Assembly: GCA_046299555.1 (NCBI GenBank)
Contig: JBKBHS010000002.1
Location: 310,001-374,000, forward strand
DNA: 64,000 bases
Reading direction: 5' to 3'
DNA from: CALKJP01 sp046299555
GTDB taxonomy: Bacteria; Bacteroidota; Bacteroidia; JACCXN01
Below are positions 1-9,237 of the stretch, one piece after another (the stretch's first letter is position 1; every line of letters starts with the position of its first letter). The position numbers and the translations under genes are program-made. Under the pieces are notes generated by a model that was not told where the DNA came from, did no database searches, and worked only from the letters and a program-made list of their open reading frames with translations.

Positions 1-1423
1 CGGGATTTGGGTAAACCGAAATTTCTGATAGGGTTTGTATATCCGAATTAATACTCAGTAGAGGGCATAAATCGCTTGTGGGTAATGAAAAATTTTCTAC
101 AGATAATGATATAGGAAACTGCGTTATAGAAGAATTTTGAATTAATAATGTGTTGCTGATAACTTCTGAGTTAAATAAATTAGTATCTGATACAAAATTT
201 ATTGTACTATCTGTTTTGTAGCAACTAAAATTTAAATCATTAGATATTTTAAGAAAATATGGTATATTATAATTAATTGCTTCCTTTTTTTCAAAATTAT
301 CAAACACATAAAAAAAATTATTAGAAATACAATACTTATTTCCTCCAGAATAAAATGAAGGATATGAATATGTGTAATTAGTATCATTTAAACTATAAAA
401 AATTAAAGAGGAAGCATTATTATTAAAATTAAATTTTCCAACCCCCTTTCTAATATTCATATTTGTATAGGTTGTATCATAATTTATAAAATCTGCTAAA
501 TAATAGAAATTGTTATTTTCATATTGTAAATTAATTGTTCCAAGTAAATAATTTGCATTTGATTGCATTATTTTAGATTCTATTAAATTTCCATTATTCA
601 AATCAAATTTTGAAAAAAATAAATATTCAAATAAGCCTAAAGGTGCTACCATATTCATTGAACCTGCAATTAAAAAATTATTATTATCTATAAAAATTGA
701 CTTCCCATGCCTGTAAGAAAAATTATTTCCAAATGATTTTGACCAAATCAGATTACCATTTGAATTAATTTTGAATACACATAAAGAATTTAAATCTTTC
801 ATTACACCAATAATATCTTCATTAGTTGTGATTTTTATGTCAAATCCAGGAGTTTTATTTTCGTTGCATGTTAAACTTTTTACCCAAATTTCTGAAAATG
901 TATATTTATCTAACTTTACGATAAATGCTCCATTATGAAAGCTAAAAAGAATATATAAATTATTATTGTGCTCTAAAATTTTATGATCCGAATAATTCAT
1001 ATTATTATGATTAATCTTTAAAAATGTTGAATTAACGATTTGATTATTGATTAACTTAATTAAAATATAACCCTCATTATCATTTATTGAATTATCATAG
1101 GCATTTAATAAAATATACGAAGTTGAATCATTTATTTGTTTAATTGTAGAATTAAAATCATATAAATAAAATAAATTATTAATTATTGATATTTTTTTAA
1201 ATTGTTTTTGATTTGTGTTAACATCTTCATCTAATAAGATTATTGAATGTTTACTATTATTAAAATCCAAGTAATTGAGAACACCTTTAAATTTATTATT
1301 TTTAATATCGCACGAAGATGCATAAAGATGAAAATTATCATTTATGGTATAAGGCACATAATAACTCTGCCCATAAACATGAATACTTAAAATTGTAAGC
1401 AACGGAAATAAAATCTTTTTCAT
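1..1423 (-). CDS. Secreted T9SS cargo protein, C-terminus cut by the window edge
   Basis: An open frame of 474 codons runs from an ATG at 1423-1421 to the first base without a stop. It starts with a signal peptide (MKKILFPLLTILSIHVYGQ) and then reads as an Asn- and Tyr-rich extracellular protein of about 450 residues with repeated short strands, suggesting a beta-propeller or beta-sandwich. The last visible residues are LSEISVYPNP, the usual beginning of the type A sorting domain of the Bacteroidota type IX secretion system. The missing part is therefore probably only the remaining 60-80 residues of that domain. The inference is a protein exported through the Sec and T9SS pathways and anchored or released at the cell surface. 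Its specific function cannot be told. It lies downstream of lon but behind lon's terminator. Confidence 0.8.
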   Translation of the reverse strand, partial: MKKILFPLLTILSIHVYGQSYYVPYTINDNFHLYASSCDIKNNKFKGVLNYLDFNNSKHSIILLDEDVNTNQKQFKKISIINNLFYLYDFNSTIKQINDSTSYILLNAYDNSINDNEGYILIKLINNQIVNSTFLKINHNNMNYSDHKILEHNNNLYILFSFHNGAFIVKLDKYTFSEIWVKSLTCNENKTPGFDIKITTNEDIIGVMKDLNSLCVFKINSNGNLIWSKSFGNNFSYRHGKSIFIDNNNFLIAGSMNMVAPLGLFEYLFFSKFDLNNGNLIESKIMQSNANYLLGTINLQYENNNFYYLADFINYDTTYTNMNIRKGVGKFNFNNNASSLIFYSLNDTNYTYSYPSFYSGGNKYCISNNFFYVFDNFEKKEAINYNIPYFLKISNDLNFSCYKTDSTINFVSDTNLFNSEVISNTLLIQNSSITQFPISLSVENFSLPTSDLCPLLSINSDIQTLSEISVYPNP

Positions 1424-1465
1424 AAAAAAATATTTAAAGATTACTAAGCTAATTTATAATAATTT

Positions 1466-1502
1466 ATCAAAAAAACAAACGCCCATCCAAAATGGAAGGG
1501 CG
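1466..1502 (-). terminator. Rho-independent terminator of lon
   Basis: The hairpin at 1480-1502 pairs CGCCC with GGGCG and, after one mismatch, TCCA with TGGA. Read on the minus strand it is followed by a run of nine T in ten bases. It lies 67 bases after the lon stop codon. Confidence 0.8.
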
Positions 1503-1568
1503 CTGTTGGTTAACACTTAAAAAACCGCAATAAGTTAACCACGCTTATTGCTAAAGCGTCTTTAGAAT

Positions 1569-4016
1569 TTATGCTACTTTTAAAGCATCTTTTACTTTTT
1601 CTTTTAATAATGCATGGCGCAATACTTCGTGCATTTCTTTTACATAAATAAATTTTAAGCCTTTAATATAGTTTGGATTTATATCCAACACATCTTTTTT
1701 ATTATCAGCAGAAAGAATAATTTCTTTAATTCCGGCACGCTTTGCTGCTAAAATTTTTTCTTTAATACCTCCTACCGGTAAAACTTTTCCCCTTAGAGTT
1801 ATTTCGCCAGTCATTGCAATATGAGAGCGAACCTTGCGTTGTGTAAACGCTGATGCTATTGCTGTTAATATGGTAATTCCGGCACTTGGTCCATCTTTCG
1901 GCACAGCCCCTTCGGGTACATGCACATGCACATTCCATTTTTCAAACACATCGTCATCTAAATCAATAAGTGAACTATGGGCTTTTAAATATTCCATGGC
2001 AAGTACTGCCGATTCTTTCATTACATCTCCTAAATTTCCGGTTAGCGTAAGTTTACCTTTTCCTTTGCTTAATCCGGCTTCGATAAATAAAATGTCGCCC
2101 CCTACGGAGGTCCATGCCAATCCTGTAACAACACCTGCTACATTATTTCCTTGGTATTTATCTTTTTCGTGTGCAGGGCCAAAAATTTTAACTAAGTCGG
2201 ATTCTTTTATTGTTTTATTATACTTTTCGCCCATTGCCACACTTTTAGCAATATGGCGCACTAATTTGGCTATTCGTTTTTCAAGCGCTCTAACACCTGA
2301 TTCGGAAGTATATTCAGATATAATTTTTTCTAAAACAGCATCGCTTAATTGTAAGTCTTTTTCTTTTAATCCATGCTCAATTAATTGTTTAGGTAATAAA
2401 TGCTTTTTAGCAATTTGTAGTTTTTCTTCTAATGCATATCCGGTAAGTTCAATAACTTCCATTCTGTCTAACAATGCAGGTTGAATGGTAGATAGTGAAT
2501 TTGCCGTAGCTATAAACATTACTTTGCTTAAATCGTAATCTAATTCTAAAAAATTATCATAAAACGCATTGTTTTGTTCAGGGTCTAACACTTCGAGCAA
2601 TGCAGATGATGGATCGCCATGTGCATCGCGACTTAATTTATCTATTTCATCTAAAATAAATACCGGATTTGATGAACCTGCTTTTTTAATATTTTGAATT
2701 ATCCTACCCGGCATGGCTCCTATGTAGGTTTTTCGGTGTCCTCTTATTTCTGCTTCATCGCGTAATCCACCTAAGGACATACGAACATATTTTCTTCCCA
2801 ATGCTTCGGCAATTGATTTACCTAACGAAGTTTTACCAACTCCCGGAGGTCCATAAAGGCAAAGTATTGGAGCTTTCATATTTTTCTTAAGTTTTAAAAC
2901 GGCTAAATGTTCTAAAATTCGCTCCTTTATCTTTTCCATGCCAAAATGGTCGCGGTCTAAAATTTTCTTTGCACGTTTTAAGTCAAAACGATCTTTGGTA
3001 TATTCATTCCAAGGTAAAGCTAAAAGTGTATCTAAATAATTGATTTGTACGGAATATTCGGCTGAAACAGGATTGATTCGCTGTAATTTATCCAATTCTT
3101 TATTAAAATGTTCGGCTATTTCTTTGCTCCATTTTTTTTGAGTGGCTTTTTCGCGCATTTCTTTTATTTCCTGTTCATTAGGACTACCTCCTAATTCATC
3201 TTGAATGGTTTTCATTTGCTGATGCAGGAAATATTCACGTTGTTGGCGATCCATATCGTGTTTTACTTTCGATTGGATCTCGTTTTTAAGCTCTAATAAT
3301 TGTAATTCTTTGGATAGTAACTCCAACAACATGGTTGCTCGTTCGCGTAAATTGGCCACTTCTAACATTTTTTGCTTTTCACTCATGGAAGCATTCATGT
3401 TAGAAGATATGAAGTTGACTAAAAATGGTGCACTTTCTATATTTTTAATGGCAAATGAAGCTTCGGTAGGTATGTTTGGTGACTGCGAAATAATTTGCAA
3501 TGCCATGTCTTTTAATGAAGACACGATGGCTTCAAATTCTTTATCTCCTTTGGGAGGGCGTAATTCTTCAAACGATAATACATTAGCTTTTATATAAGGC
3601 TCCGTTTGAATAACATCATGCAGTTTAAAACGCTTTTTTCCTTGGATAATGACAGTTGTACTGCCATCAGGCATTCTTAATAATTTTATTATTTGAGCTA
3701 TGGTACCTATTTCATGCAAATCGGCAGGAGTAGGATCTTCTACTTTATCGTTTTTTTGAGCAACAACTCCAATAATTCTATCAGATGCATATGCATCGTT
3801 TATTAATTTAATCGATTTATCGCGTCCAACCGTAATAGGTATAACTACTCCCGGAAACAATACAGTATTTCTTAATGGAAGTATAGGAAGTGTTTCAGGA
3901 GTTTGTTCGCTATTCATTTGCTCTTCTTCTTCGCTCGAGAGTAATGGAATTAGCTCTGAATCTTCGTTTATTATAGTGCTAAGCTTAAATGGATATATGT
4001 CAAAAAAATCTTTCAT
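1569..4016 (-). CDS. lon: Lon ATP-dependent serine protease
   Basis: This is a full-length LonA of 815 residues, the usual size, which degrades misfolded and regulatory proteins in the cytoplasm as a hexamer. The order is an N-terminal LON substrate-binding domain (about 42-240), a coiled linker, the AAA+ module with Walker A GPPGVGKT at 389-396 and Walker B FILDEID near 453-459, then the protease domain. The catalytic dyad is Ser711 in PKDGPSAG and Lys754 in GGIKEK, 43 residues apart as in E. coli Lon. It starts with ATG; about 40 extra acidic residues (SSEEEEQ) precede the LON domain, common in this phylum. A 13-bp inverted repeat sits just upstream at 4059-4120 and could be regulatory. A strong terminator follows. 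Confidence 0.97.
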   Translation of the reverse strand: MKDFFDIYPFKLSTIINEDSELIPLLSSEEEEQMNSEQTPETLPILPLRNTVLFPGVVIPITVGRDKSIKLINDAYASDRIIGVVAQKNDKVEDPTPADLHEIGTIAQIIKLLRMPDGSTTVIIQGKKRFKLHDVIQTEPYIKANVLSFEELRPPKGDKEFEAIVSSLKDMALQIISQSPNIPTEASFAIKNIESAPFLVNFISSNMNASMSEKQKMLEVANLRERATMLLELLSKELQLLELKNEIQSKVKHDMDRQQREYFLHQQMKTIQDELGGSPNEQEIKEMREKATQKKWSKEIAEHFNKELDKLQRINPVSAEYSVQINYLDTLLALPWNEYTKDRFDLKRAKKILDRDHFGMEKIKERILEHLAVLKLKKNMKAPILCLYGPPGVGKTSLGKSIAEALGRKYVRMSLGGLRDEAEIRGHRKTYIGAMPGRIIQNIKKAGSSNPVFILDEIDKLSRDAHGDPSSALLEVLDPEQNNAFYDNFLELDYDLSKVMFIATANSLSTIQPALLDRMEVIELTGYALEEKLQIAKKHLLPKQLIEHGLKEKDLQLSDAVLEKIISEYTSESGVRALEKRIAKLVRHIAKSVAMGEKYNKTIKESDLVKIFGPAHEKDKYQGNNVAGVVTGLAWTSVGGDILFIEAGLSKGKGKLTLTGNLGDVMKESAVLAMEYLKAHSSLIDLDDDVFEKWNVHVHVPEGAVPKDGPSAGITILTAIASAFTQRKVRSHIAMTGEITLRGKVLPVGGIKEKILAAKRAGIKEIILSADNKKDVLDINPNYIKGLKFIYVKEMHEVLRHALLKEKVKDALKVA

Positions 4017-4058
4017 TCTGTATTTTTTTCAGTTTATTTTAAATTAATTGTATGTTGA

Positions 4059-4120
4059 AATATCCTTAATATTTTTTAAAAAAATTGATAATTAAATTAA
4101 TAGACTTTATTAAGGATATT
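4059..4120. repeat. 13-bp perfect inverted repeat upstream of lon
   Basis: The arm AATATCCTTAATA at 4059-4071 is repeated in inverse at 4108-4120 with a 36-base AT-rich spacer. It lies 43-104 bases before the lon start. The T-rich tract, read on the minus strand, precedes the structure rather than following it, so it does not look like a terminator for the upstream gene. An operator with two half sites, or a large stem in the lon leader, is possible. Confidence 0.5.
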
Positions 4121-4184
4121 CAAAAAAAAATTCAGATTATAGTAACTCAATCATTATGCCAAGAGAATAAACCTGTCAAAATGA

Positions 4185-5387
4185 CTATTCGAAATGGTCG
4201 AGTTCAAAAACCTTTAGAAATATAGCTTTTTCTGCGTCATCAAAAGTAATATTTCTGCGAGCCATAACCAATTTTGCAACTTCAATAGCTTTTTCCACTT
4301 TATAAGTAGTAAATCCGGCAGCACCTCCCCAAGAAAATGACGGTATAAAATTTCGTGGAAACCCGCTGCCAAATATATTAGAACTAAACCCAACCACTGT
4401 ACCGGTATTAAACATGGTATTTATTCCGCATTTTGAATGATCGGCCATAATTAATCCGCAAAATTGAAGACCTGTTGCTTTAAAAGCTTTTTTGGAATAA
4501 TCCCATATTTTTACTTCTGAATAATCGTTTTTTAAATTTGAGTTGTTACTATCAGCGCCAATATTACACCATTCGCCCAATACAGCATTTCCTAAGAAAC
4601 CATCGTGGGCTTTGTTGGAATATCCAAAAATTACTGAATTATTTACCTCACCTCCTACTTTTGAATAAGGACCAATTGTTGTTGGACCATAAATTTTAGC
4701 TCCCAATTTTAATTGTGCATGTTCGCACAATGCTAAGGAACCTCTAACAATAGAGCCTTCCATAATTTCAGCATCTTTACCAATGTAAATAAATGCGTCT
4801 TTAGCATTTAAAATGGAGCATTCCACTTTTGCTCCTTCTTCTAAAAAAATATTTTGTGGAGCTATAACTTGATTGGTTGAACTAATTGGTTGTGAAATTT
4901 TTCCTTTTACCAATAATGAAAAATCATCAGCAATGGCTTGTCCGTTTTTACTAAATATATCCCAAAGATTACGAACGGATAAAATTTCGCCTTCAAACTC
5001 AATTTTTCTATAGTCTTTAATTTCTTCATCTTCGTTTAAAAGCATTCCTTTGGTCGCAATTTTATGCACTTTGGATTCAGAGGCATTAAAAGCAATAATC
5101 ATTTCTCCTTTAACAAGCATTTCATGTTCTTTAAGCGAATGAATTTTTTCTAAAAGAACGTCATTGGGGCAAATACACCCGTTAATTAATACATTATTGG
5201 CTCCGGAGATTAATTTATAACGTAATGAAAGATAATCTTGAGTAAGATAACTTGGCTTTAACTTTAAATATTTTTCCCATTTTTCAGAAATAGTTAATAT
5301 GCCTATTCGAATTGAAGCAACAGGACGAGAAAAGGTTAAAGGTAATAAATTGTTACGGCTTAAATCATCAAATAAAATGTAATTCAT
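4185..5387 (-). CDS. GlmU-family putative sugar nucleotidyltransferase/acyltransferase
   Basis: This 400-residue protein matches the Bacteroidota GlmU-like family. A degenerate nucleotidyltransferase-like N-terminal half (starting MNYILFDDLSRNNLLPLTFSRP) is joined to a C-terminal left-handed beta-helix of hexapeptide repeats, seen from about residue 185 as runs such as IYIGKDAEIMEGSIVRG and VIFGYSNKAHDGFLGNA. The canonical GlmU pyrophosphorylase signature LAAGxGTRM is absent, so UDP-GlcNAc synthesis is inferred from the family, not shown. The likely place is amino-sugar nucleotide supply for the cell wall and LPS. It sits 168 bp upstream of lon on the same strand, without an obvious terminator between them. 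Confidence 0.85.
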   Translation of the reverse strand: MNYILFDDLSRNNLLPLTFSRPVASIRIGILTISEKWEKYLKLKPSYLTQDYLSLRYKLISGANNVLINGCICPNDVLLEKIHSLKEHEMLVKGEMIIAFNASESKVHKIATKGMLLNEDEEIKDYRKIEFEGEILSVRNLWDIFSKNGQAIADDFSLLVKGKISQPISSTNQVIAPQNIFLEEGAKVECSILNAKDAFIYIGKDAEIMEGSIVRGSLALCEHAQLKLGAKIYGPTTIGPYSKVGGEVNNSVIFGYSNKAHDGFLGNAVLGEWCNIGADSNNSNLKNDYSEVKIWDYSKKAFKATGLQFCGLIMADHSKCGINTMFNTGTVVGFSSNIFGSGFPRNFIPSFSWGGAAGFTTYKVEKAIEVAKLVMARRNITFDDAEKAIFLKVFELDHFE

Positions 5388-5498
5388 AATATTTATTGCT
5401 TAATGAGTTTTAAATATCAAAATAAATAGATTTGCTGCAAAATTAATTTTAATAAATCATTCATTTAAAACATAATAAACATGTTAATTTGGAGAGCT

Positions 5499-5798
5499 AT
5501 GATTGATTTTTTTAAAGATTAAGGATTATCATGAACTTTTATTTACAACAATCATTGTTTTAGGAATTGGAACAATTGCTTTTAATTATTAAAAGAATAG
5601 CGATTAATTGATGCCTTATATTTTAGTATTGTAATCTTAACCACTATTGGATACGGTGATTTTTATCCTCAAACCAATGCCGGATAAATATTTAATATGA
5701 TTTATATTTTAATTGGTTTGGGCTTAATATTGAGTTTTATTAAAACTGTTTATGACCATTATGACAATACAAATAAGGAAATCAGAGATAAAAAATAA
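5499..5798 (+). pseudogene. Decayed potassium-channel gene (Ion_trans_2 type)
   Basis: No frame is open, but pieces in different frames read MIDFFK, then IKDYHELLFTTIIVLGIGTIAFNY, then RLIDALYFSIVILTTIGYGDFYPQT, then IFNMIYILIGLGLILSFIKTVYDHYDN. TTIGYGD is the selectivity filter of two-helix K+ channel subunits, and hydrophobic helices lie on both sides as expected. One frameshift after codon 6, a stop near 5590 with a second shift, and a stop just after the filter region interrupt it. The gene occupies the 512-base space between dnaK and the GlmU-like gene. It is a clear relic and cannot make a channel unless these are sequencing errors. Confidence 0.8.
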
Positions 5799-5842
5799 TC
5801 AATGGTAATCCCTTATTCTTTATTCTTTATCTAAAATTTTTG

Positions 5843-5878
5843 TAAACAAAAAAGGCTGTACCATAAAAGATACAGCCT
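5843..5878 (-). terminator. Rho-independent terminator of dnaK
   Basis: GGCTGTA at 5854-5860 pairs with TACAGCC at 5871-5877. On the minus strand the hairpin is followed by TTTTTTGTTT. It starts 22 bases after the dnaK stop. Confidence 0.85.
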
Positions 5879-5899
5879 AAAATGATAATTAATTTAAAT

Positions 5900-7801
5900 T
5901 TACTTTACTTCTTCAAAATCAACATCAGTTACTTCAGAGTCAGACTTAGCTTGCCCGCTGCTACCACTTCCGTTTTGATTTGAGTCAGCTCCGGCTTGTT
6001 GTTGTGCATTATACATATCTTGCGAAGCTGCTTGCCATGCAGCATTTAAGCTGGCTGTTGCAGCATCAATGCCTGCTAAATCTTTAGAAGCATGAGCTGA
6101 TTTTAACTGAGCTAAGGCAGATTCGATAGCCGATTTTTTCTCAGCCGGTATTTTATCTCCAAACTCTTTTAATTGTTTTTCTGATTGGAAAATTAAAGAG
6201 TCGGCATTATTTAATTTTTCAACTTCTTCTTTTTTCTTTCTATCAGCCTCAGCATTTGCTTCTGCTTCGCGCTTCATACGTTCAATTTCTTCTTGAGATA
6301 AACCTGAACCCGCTTCGATACGTATGTTGTGCGATTTTCCGGTAGCTTTATCTTTAGCCGAAACATTTAATATACCGTTGGCATCAATATCAAAAGTAAC
6401 TTCAATTTGAGGTACTCCTCGTGGTGCCGGTGGTATTCCATCTAATATAAATTCACCAAGCTTACGATTGTCTTTAGCCATCGGACGTTCTCCTTGATAT
6501 ACCACAATTTGAACAGATGGTTGATTATCGGCTGCAGTTGAAAATATTTCAGAGCGCTTAGTAGGTATTGTTGTATTAGCTTCGATTAATTTAGTCATTA
6601 CACCACCTAAGGTTTCAATACCTAATGAAAGAGGAGTAACGTCTAACAACAATACATCTTTTACTTCACCGGTTAATACACCACCTTGAATTGCAGCACC
6701 TATAGCTACTACTTCATCAGGATTTACCCCTTTTGAAGGAGCTTTTCCAAAAAATTCTTCAACAGCTTTTTGTATTGCCGGAATACGAGTAGAACCACCA
6801 ACTAAAATTACTTCGTTAATGTCTTTTACGGTTAAACCTGCATTTTTTAAAGCAGATTTACATGGTTCTATTGTACGTTTAATTAAATCGTCAACCAATT
6901 GCTCAAACTTAGCGCGTGTTAAGGTTTTTACCAAGTGCTTAGGTATACCATTAACAGGCATAATGTATGGCAAGTTAATTTCGGTTGAAGTAGTGCTTGA
7001 AAGCTCTATTTTAGCTTTTTCGGCTGCTTCTTTTAATCTTTGAAGAGCCATTGGATCTTGACGCAAATCAACGCCTTCATCAGCTTTAAATTCTTCTGCC
7101 AACCAGTCAATAATGCGTTGGTCAAAATCATCACCTCCTAAGTGTGTATCACCATCGGTTGATTTTACTTCAAAAACTCCATCACCTAATTCAAGTACGG
7201 ATACGTCATGTGTACCGCCACCGCAGTCGAACACCACTATTTTCATGTCTTGGCTTTTCTTATCTAAGCCATAAGCTAATGCCGCAGCAGTTGGCTCGTT
7301 TATAATTCTGCGCACTTTTAAACCTGCTATTTCGCCCGCTTCTTTTGTAGCTTGGCGTTGAGCATCGTTAAAGTATGCCGGTACTGTAATAACGGCTTCG
7401 GTAACTTCTTGACCAAGATAATCTTCTGCAGTTTTCTTCATTTTTTGAAGAATCATGGCAGAAATTTCTTGTGGAGTGTATAATCTATCATCAATTTTTA
7501 CTCTTGGAGTATTGTTGTCTCCTTTTACAACTTCGTATGGAACTTTTTCAGCTTCTTTTCTGCTTTCGTCAAAGTTTAACCCCATAAATCTTTTGATGGA
7601 GTAAATGGTATTTTTAGGGTTAGTGATTGCTTGACGTTTAGCAGGATCGCCTACTTTACGTTCTCCATCTTTTAAAAATGCTACTACCGAAGGTGTTGTT
7701 CTTTTACCTTCGCTATTAGGAATTACAACCGGTTCATTTCCTTCCATTACAGCAACGCACGAGTTGGTTGTTCCTAAATCTATTCCTATTATTTTGCCCA
7801 T
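5900..7801 (-). CDS. dnaK: Chaperone DnaK (Hsp70)
   Basis: This 633-residue Hsp70 refolds proteins in an ATP cycle with DnaJ and GrpE in the cytoplasm. The N-terminus MGKIIGIDLGTTNSCVAVMEG is the phosphate-1 signature. VVFDCGGGTHDVSVL is the phosphate-2 motif; the usual GGGTFD is GGGTHD here, a small difference. ILVGGSTRIPAIQ is the adenosine-binding motif. The substrate-binding domain follows from about 390 with DVTPLSLGIETLGG, and the C-terminal lid ends in the classic EEVK tail (VDFEEVK). dnaJ and grpE are not next to it. The gene stands alone between two terminator hairpins and is thus a monocistronic unit. Confidence 0.98.
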   Translation of the reverse strand: MGKIIGIDLGTTNSCVAVMEGNEPVVIPNSEGKRTTPSVVAFLKDGERKVGDPAKRQAITNPKNTIYSIKRFMGLNFDESRKEAEKVPYEVVKGDNNTPRVKIDDRLYTPQEISAMILQKMKKTAEDYLGQEVTEAVITVPAYFNDAQRQATKEAGEIAGLKVRRIINEPTAAALAYGLDKKSQDMKIVVFDCGGGTHDVSVLELGDGVFEVKSTDGDTHLGGDDFDQRIIDWLAEEFKADEGVDLRQDPMALQRLKEAAEKAKIELSSTTSTEINLPYIMPVNGIPKHLVKTLTRAKFEQLVDDLIKRTIEPCKSALKNAGLTVKDINEVILVGGSTRIPAIQKAVEEFFGKAPSKGVNPDEVVAIGAAIQGGVLTGEVKDVLLLDVTPLSLGIETLGGVMTKLIEANTTIPTKRSEIFSTAADNQPSVQIVVYQGERPMAKDNRKLGEFILDGIPPAPRGVPQIEVTFDIDANGILNVSAKDKATGKSHNIRIEAGSGLSQEEIERMKREAEANAEADRKKKEEVEKLNNADSLIFQSEKQLKEFGDKIPAEKKSAIESALAQLKSAHASKDLAGIDAATASLNAAWQAASQDMYNAQQQAGADSNQNGSGSSGQAKSDSEVTDVDFEEVK

Positions 7802-7910
7802 AAATAATTAGTTTTTTTTGTTTAAACATTAATTTTTAATTGCTTTATATCTTTTCAATCATTATGCCATTATAAATATTCAATTTTAATCTGACAAAGT
7901 TGTCATATAA

Positions 7911-7943
7911 CAAAAATGGCAGTAAATGAATACTGCCATTTTA
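7911..7943 (-). terminator. Terminator hairpin between the lipoprotein gene and dnaK
   Basis: AAATGGCAGTA and TACTGCCATTT form an 11-bp perfect stem at 7914-7941, flanked by A and T runs. On the minus strand it ends with CCATTTTTG and lies 44 bases after the stop of the 7988-9112 gene. Confidence 0.8.
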
Positions 7944-7987
7944 TATATATTGAATTAATTTTTATGCCAAAAAGACATAACATAATT

Positions 7988-9112
7988 CTATATATCGATG
8001 ATTTGTAATGTTGGAGTATATAATCTAACTCGTGTTACTTCAATATTTTTATCGGTTGCTAATCTTTTAATTTCGCGAGCGGTATCTCTATTTATGGCTC
8101 TTTCAAAAACATATTGACTATATCTTGAAGAAAATATTCCAATAGCTTTTTCAGTTTTACCCTCTTTGGTTTGAACTCTTACATTGGAAAAAACCGGTCT
8201 TTCTTGTATAATACTTGTTCCCGGGTCGGCCACTTGGATATAAGTTGCTAAATCTTCTCCGGCAACATCCCATCTAAAATTTAAGGTATCTAATACAATA
8301 AAATAATTGTCTTTAGTATAATTTTTTGCCACTAATTCGTTAATAACTTTATCATAAAAAATATCAGGAGTAATTTTATATTCCAAATCTCTGGTTCCGT
8401 TTAAATCTATTCCGTTTATTTTAGCAAATTTCCAAGTAATTGTATTTCTAATCGAATCATTTGAATTTTTATTAACGGCAATATATTGCATGTTCATGTA
8501 TAAATCATACATCAAACCATCTTTGGCTGAAGTCCATTTTATAGTATAATCGCTTTGTTTTGTTGCTGCATAAAATGAAATAGCTGCAGCCGGATTATTC
8601 ATTGGATTTATAATATTAAAGCTGTTAATCAATTTAATCGGCAAAGGCTTATTTTGCTTATCGTCATAGCTGGAATAAATTGTTTGACCGTTAAGCTTGT
8701 TTTTAATTTCCAATAAATAGGAATAATCTTGATTTAGTTTAGCGTTGGTATCGGTTGTAAAATAATATACTAATTGATTGGGTGAATAAAAATATCCTGA
8801 CTCTTTATTGGTAATAATGGTATCTTTTAATAAAAAAACACGTTTTTGATTATTTTTATCGTCATACTCAAAAATTCTTACTTCCAATGCATCAACAGGG
8901 TATTGAGAAGAATCTGGAACTTGAGCCATAACAGACGCATCTGCTTGTCCTAAGAATGCCTTATTTATTCTTATAAAATGGATATTATCGTTTTGACTTA
9001 AAATGCCATATACAGACGTAATATCTTTGTAAGGTGCTAAAACATCTAAATCAGTGCTGCAAGAGCTAATAAGTGCAATAGAACCAAGTAGGTAAAATAA
9101 TATTTTTTTCAT
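7988..9112 (-). CDS. Uncharacterised outer-envelope lipoprotein
   Basis: This 374-residue protein begins with MKKILFYLLGSIALISSCS, a signal peptide with lipobox ISSC, so it should be lipidated at Cys18 and placed in the envelope. The rest has alternating beta strands and no cysteine-rich or catalytic motif. The segment after the lipobox (DITSVYGILSQNDNIHFIRINKAFLG) recalls the DUF4249-type lipoproteins of Bacteroidota, which resemble Ig-like binding modules, but I cannot assign it firmly. It stands alone, with its own promoter box at 9138-9145 and a terminator, and is divergent from panB. Confidence 0.75.
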   Translation of the reverse strand: MKKILFYLLGSIALISSCSTDLDVLAPYKDITSVYGILSQNDNIHFIRINKAFLGQADASVMAQVPDSSQYPVDALEVRIFEYDDKNNQKRVFLLKDTIITNKESGYFYSPNQLVYYFTTDTNAKLNQDYSYLLEIKNKLNGQTIYSSYDDKQNKPLPIKLINSFNIINPMNNPAAAISFYAATKQSDYTIKWTSAKDGLMYDLYMNMQYIAVNKNSNDSIRNTITWKFAKINGIDLNGTRDLEYKITPDIFYDKVINELVAKNYTKDNYFIVLDTLNFRWDVAGEDLATYIQVADPGTSIIQERPVFSNVRVQTKEGKTEKAIGIFSSRYSQYVFERAINRDTAREIKRLATDKNIEVTRVRLYTPTLQIIDI

Positions 9113-9137
9113 TACATTAAACTTTATTAAAAGCTTA

Positions 9138-9145
9138 CAAATCTA
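9138..9145 (-). promoter_or_regulatory. Candidate -7 box (TAGATTTG) of the lipoprotein gene
   Basis: On the minus strand TAGATTTG matches the Bacteroidota -7 consensus TAnnTTTG, 25 bases before the ATG at 9112. Confidence 0.5.
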
Positions 9146-9207
9146 TAAAAAAATGTGAGGCAAAATTAGCGATAGAAATATCTTTTTAAGTACCCGTTGA
9201 AATATTG

Positions 9208-9215
9208 TAGATTTG
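9208..9215 (+). promoter_or_regulatory. Candidate -7 box (TAGATTTG) of the panB operon
   Basis: TAGATTTG followed by CAGC lies 22 bases before the panB ATG. The same TTTGCAGC ending occurs before the genes at 19023 and 30719. Confidence 0.5.
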
Positions 9216-9237
9216 CAGCTTAATATATTTAATAACA

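Noticed and set aside
1834..2484. Open frame of 216 codons on the plus strand inside lon
   Set aside because: It is antisense to the conserved AAA+/protease part of lon and has no family features.
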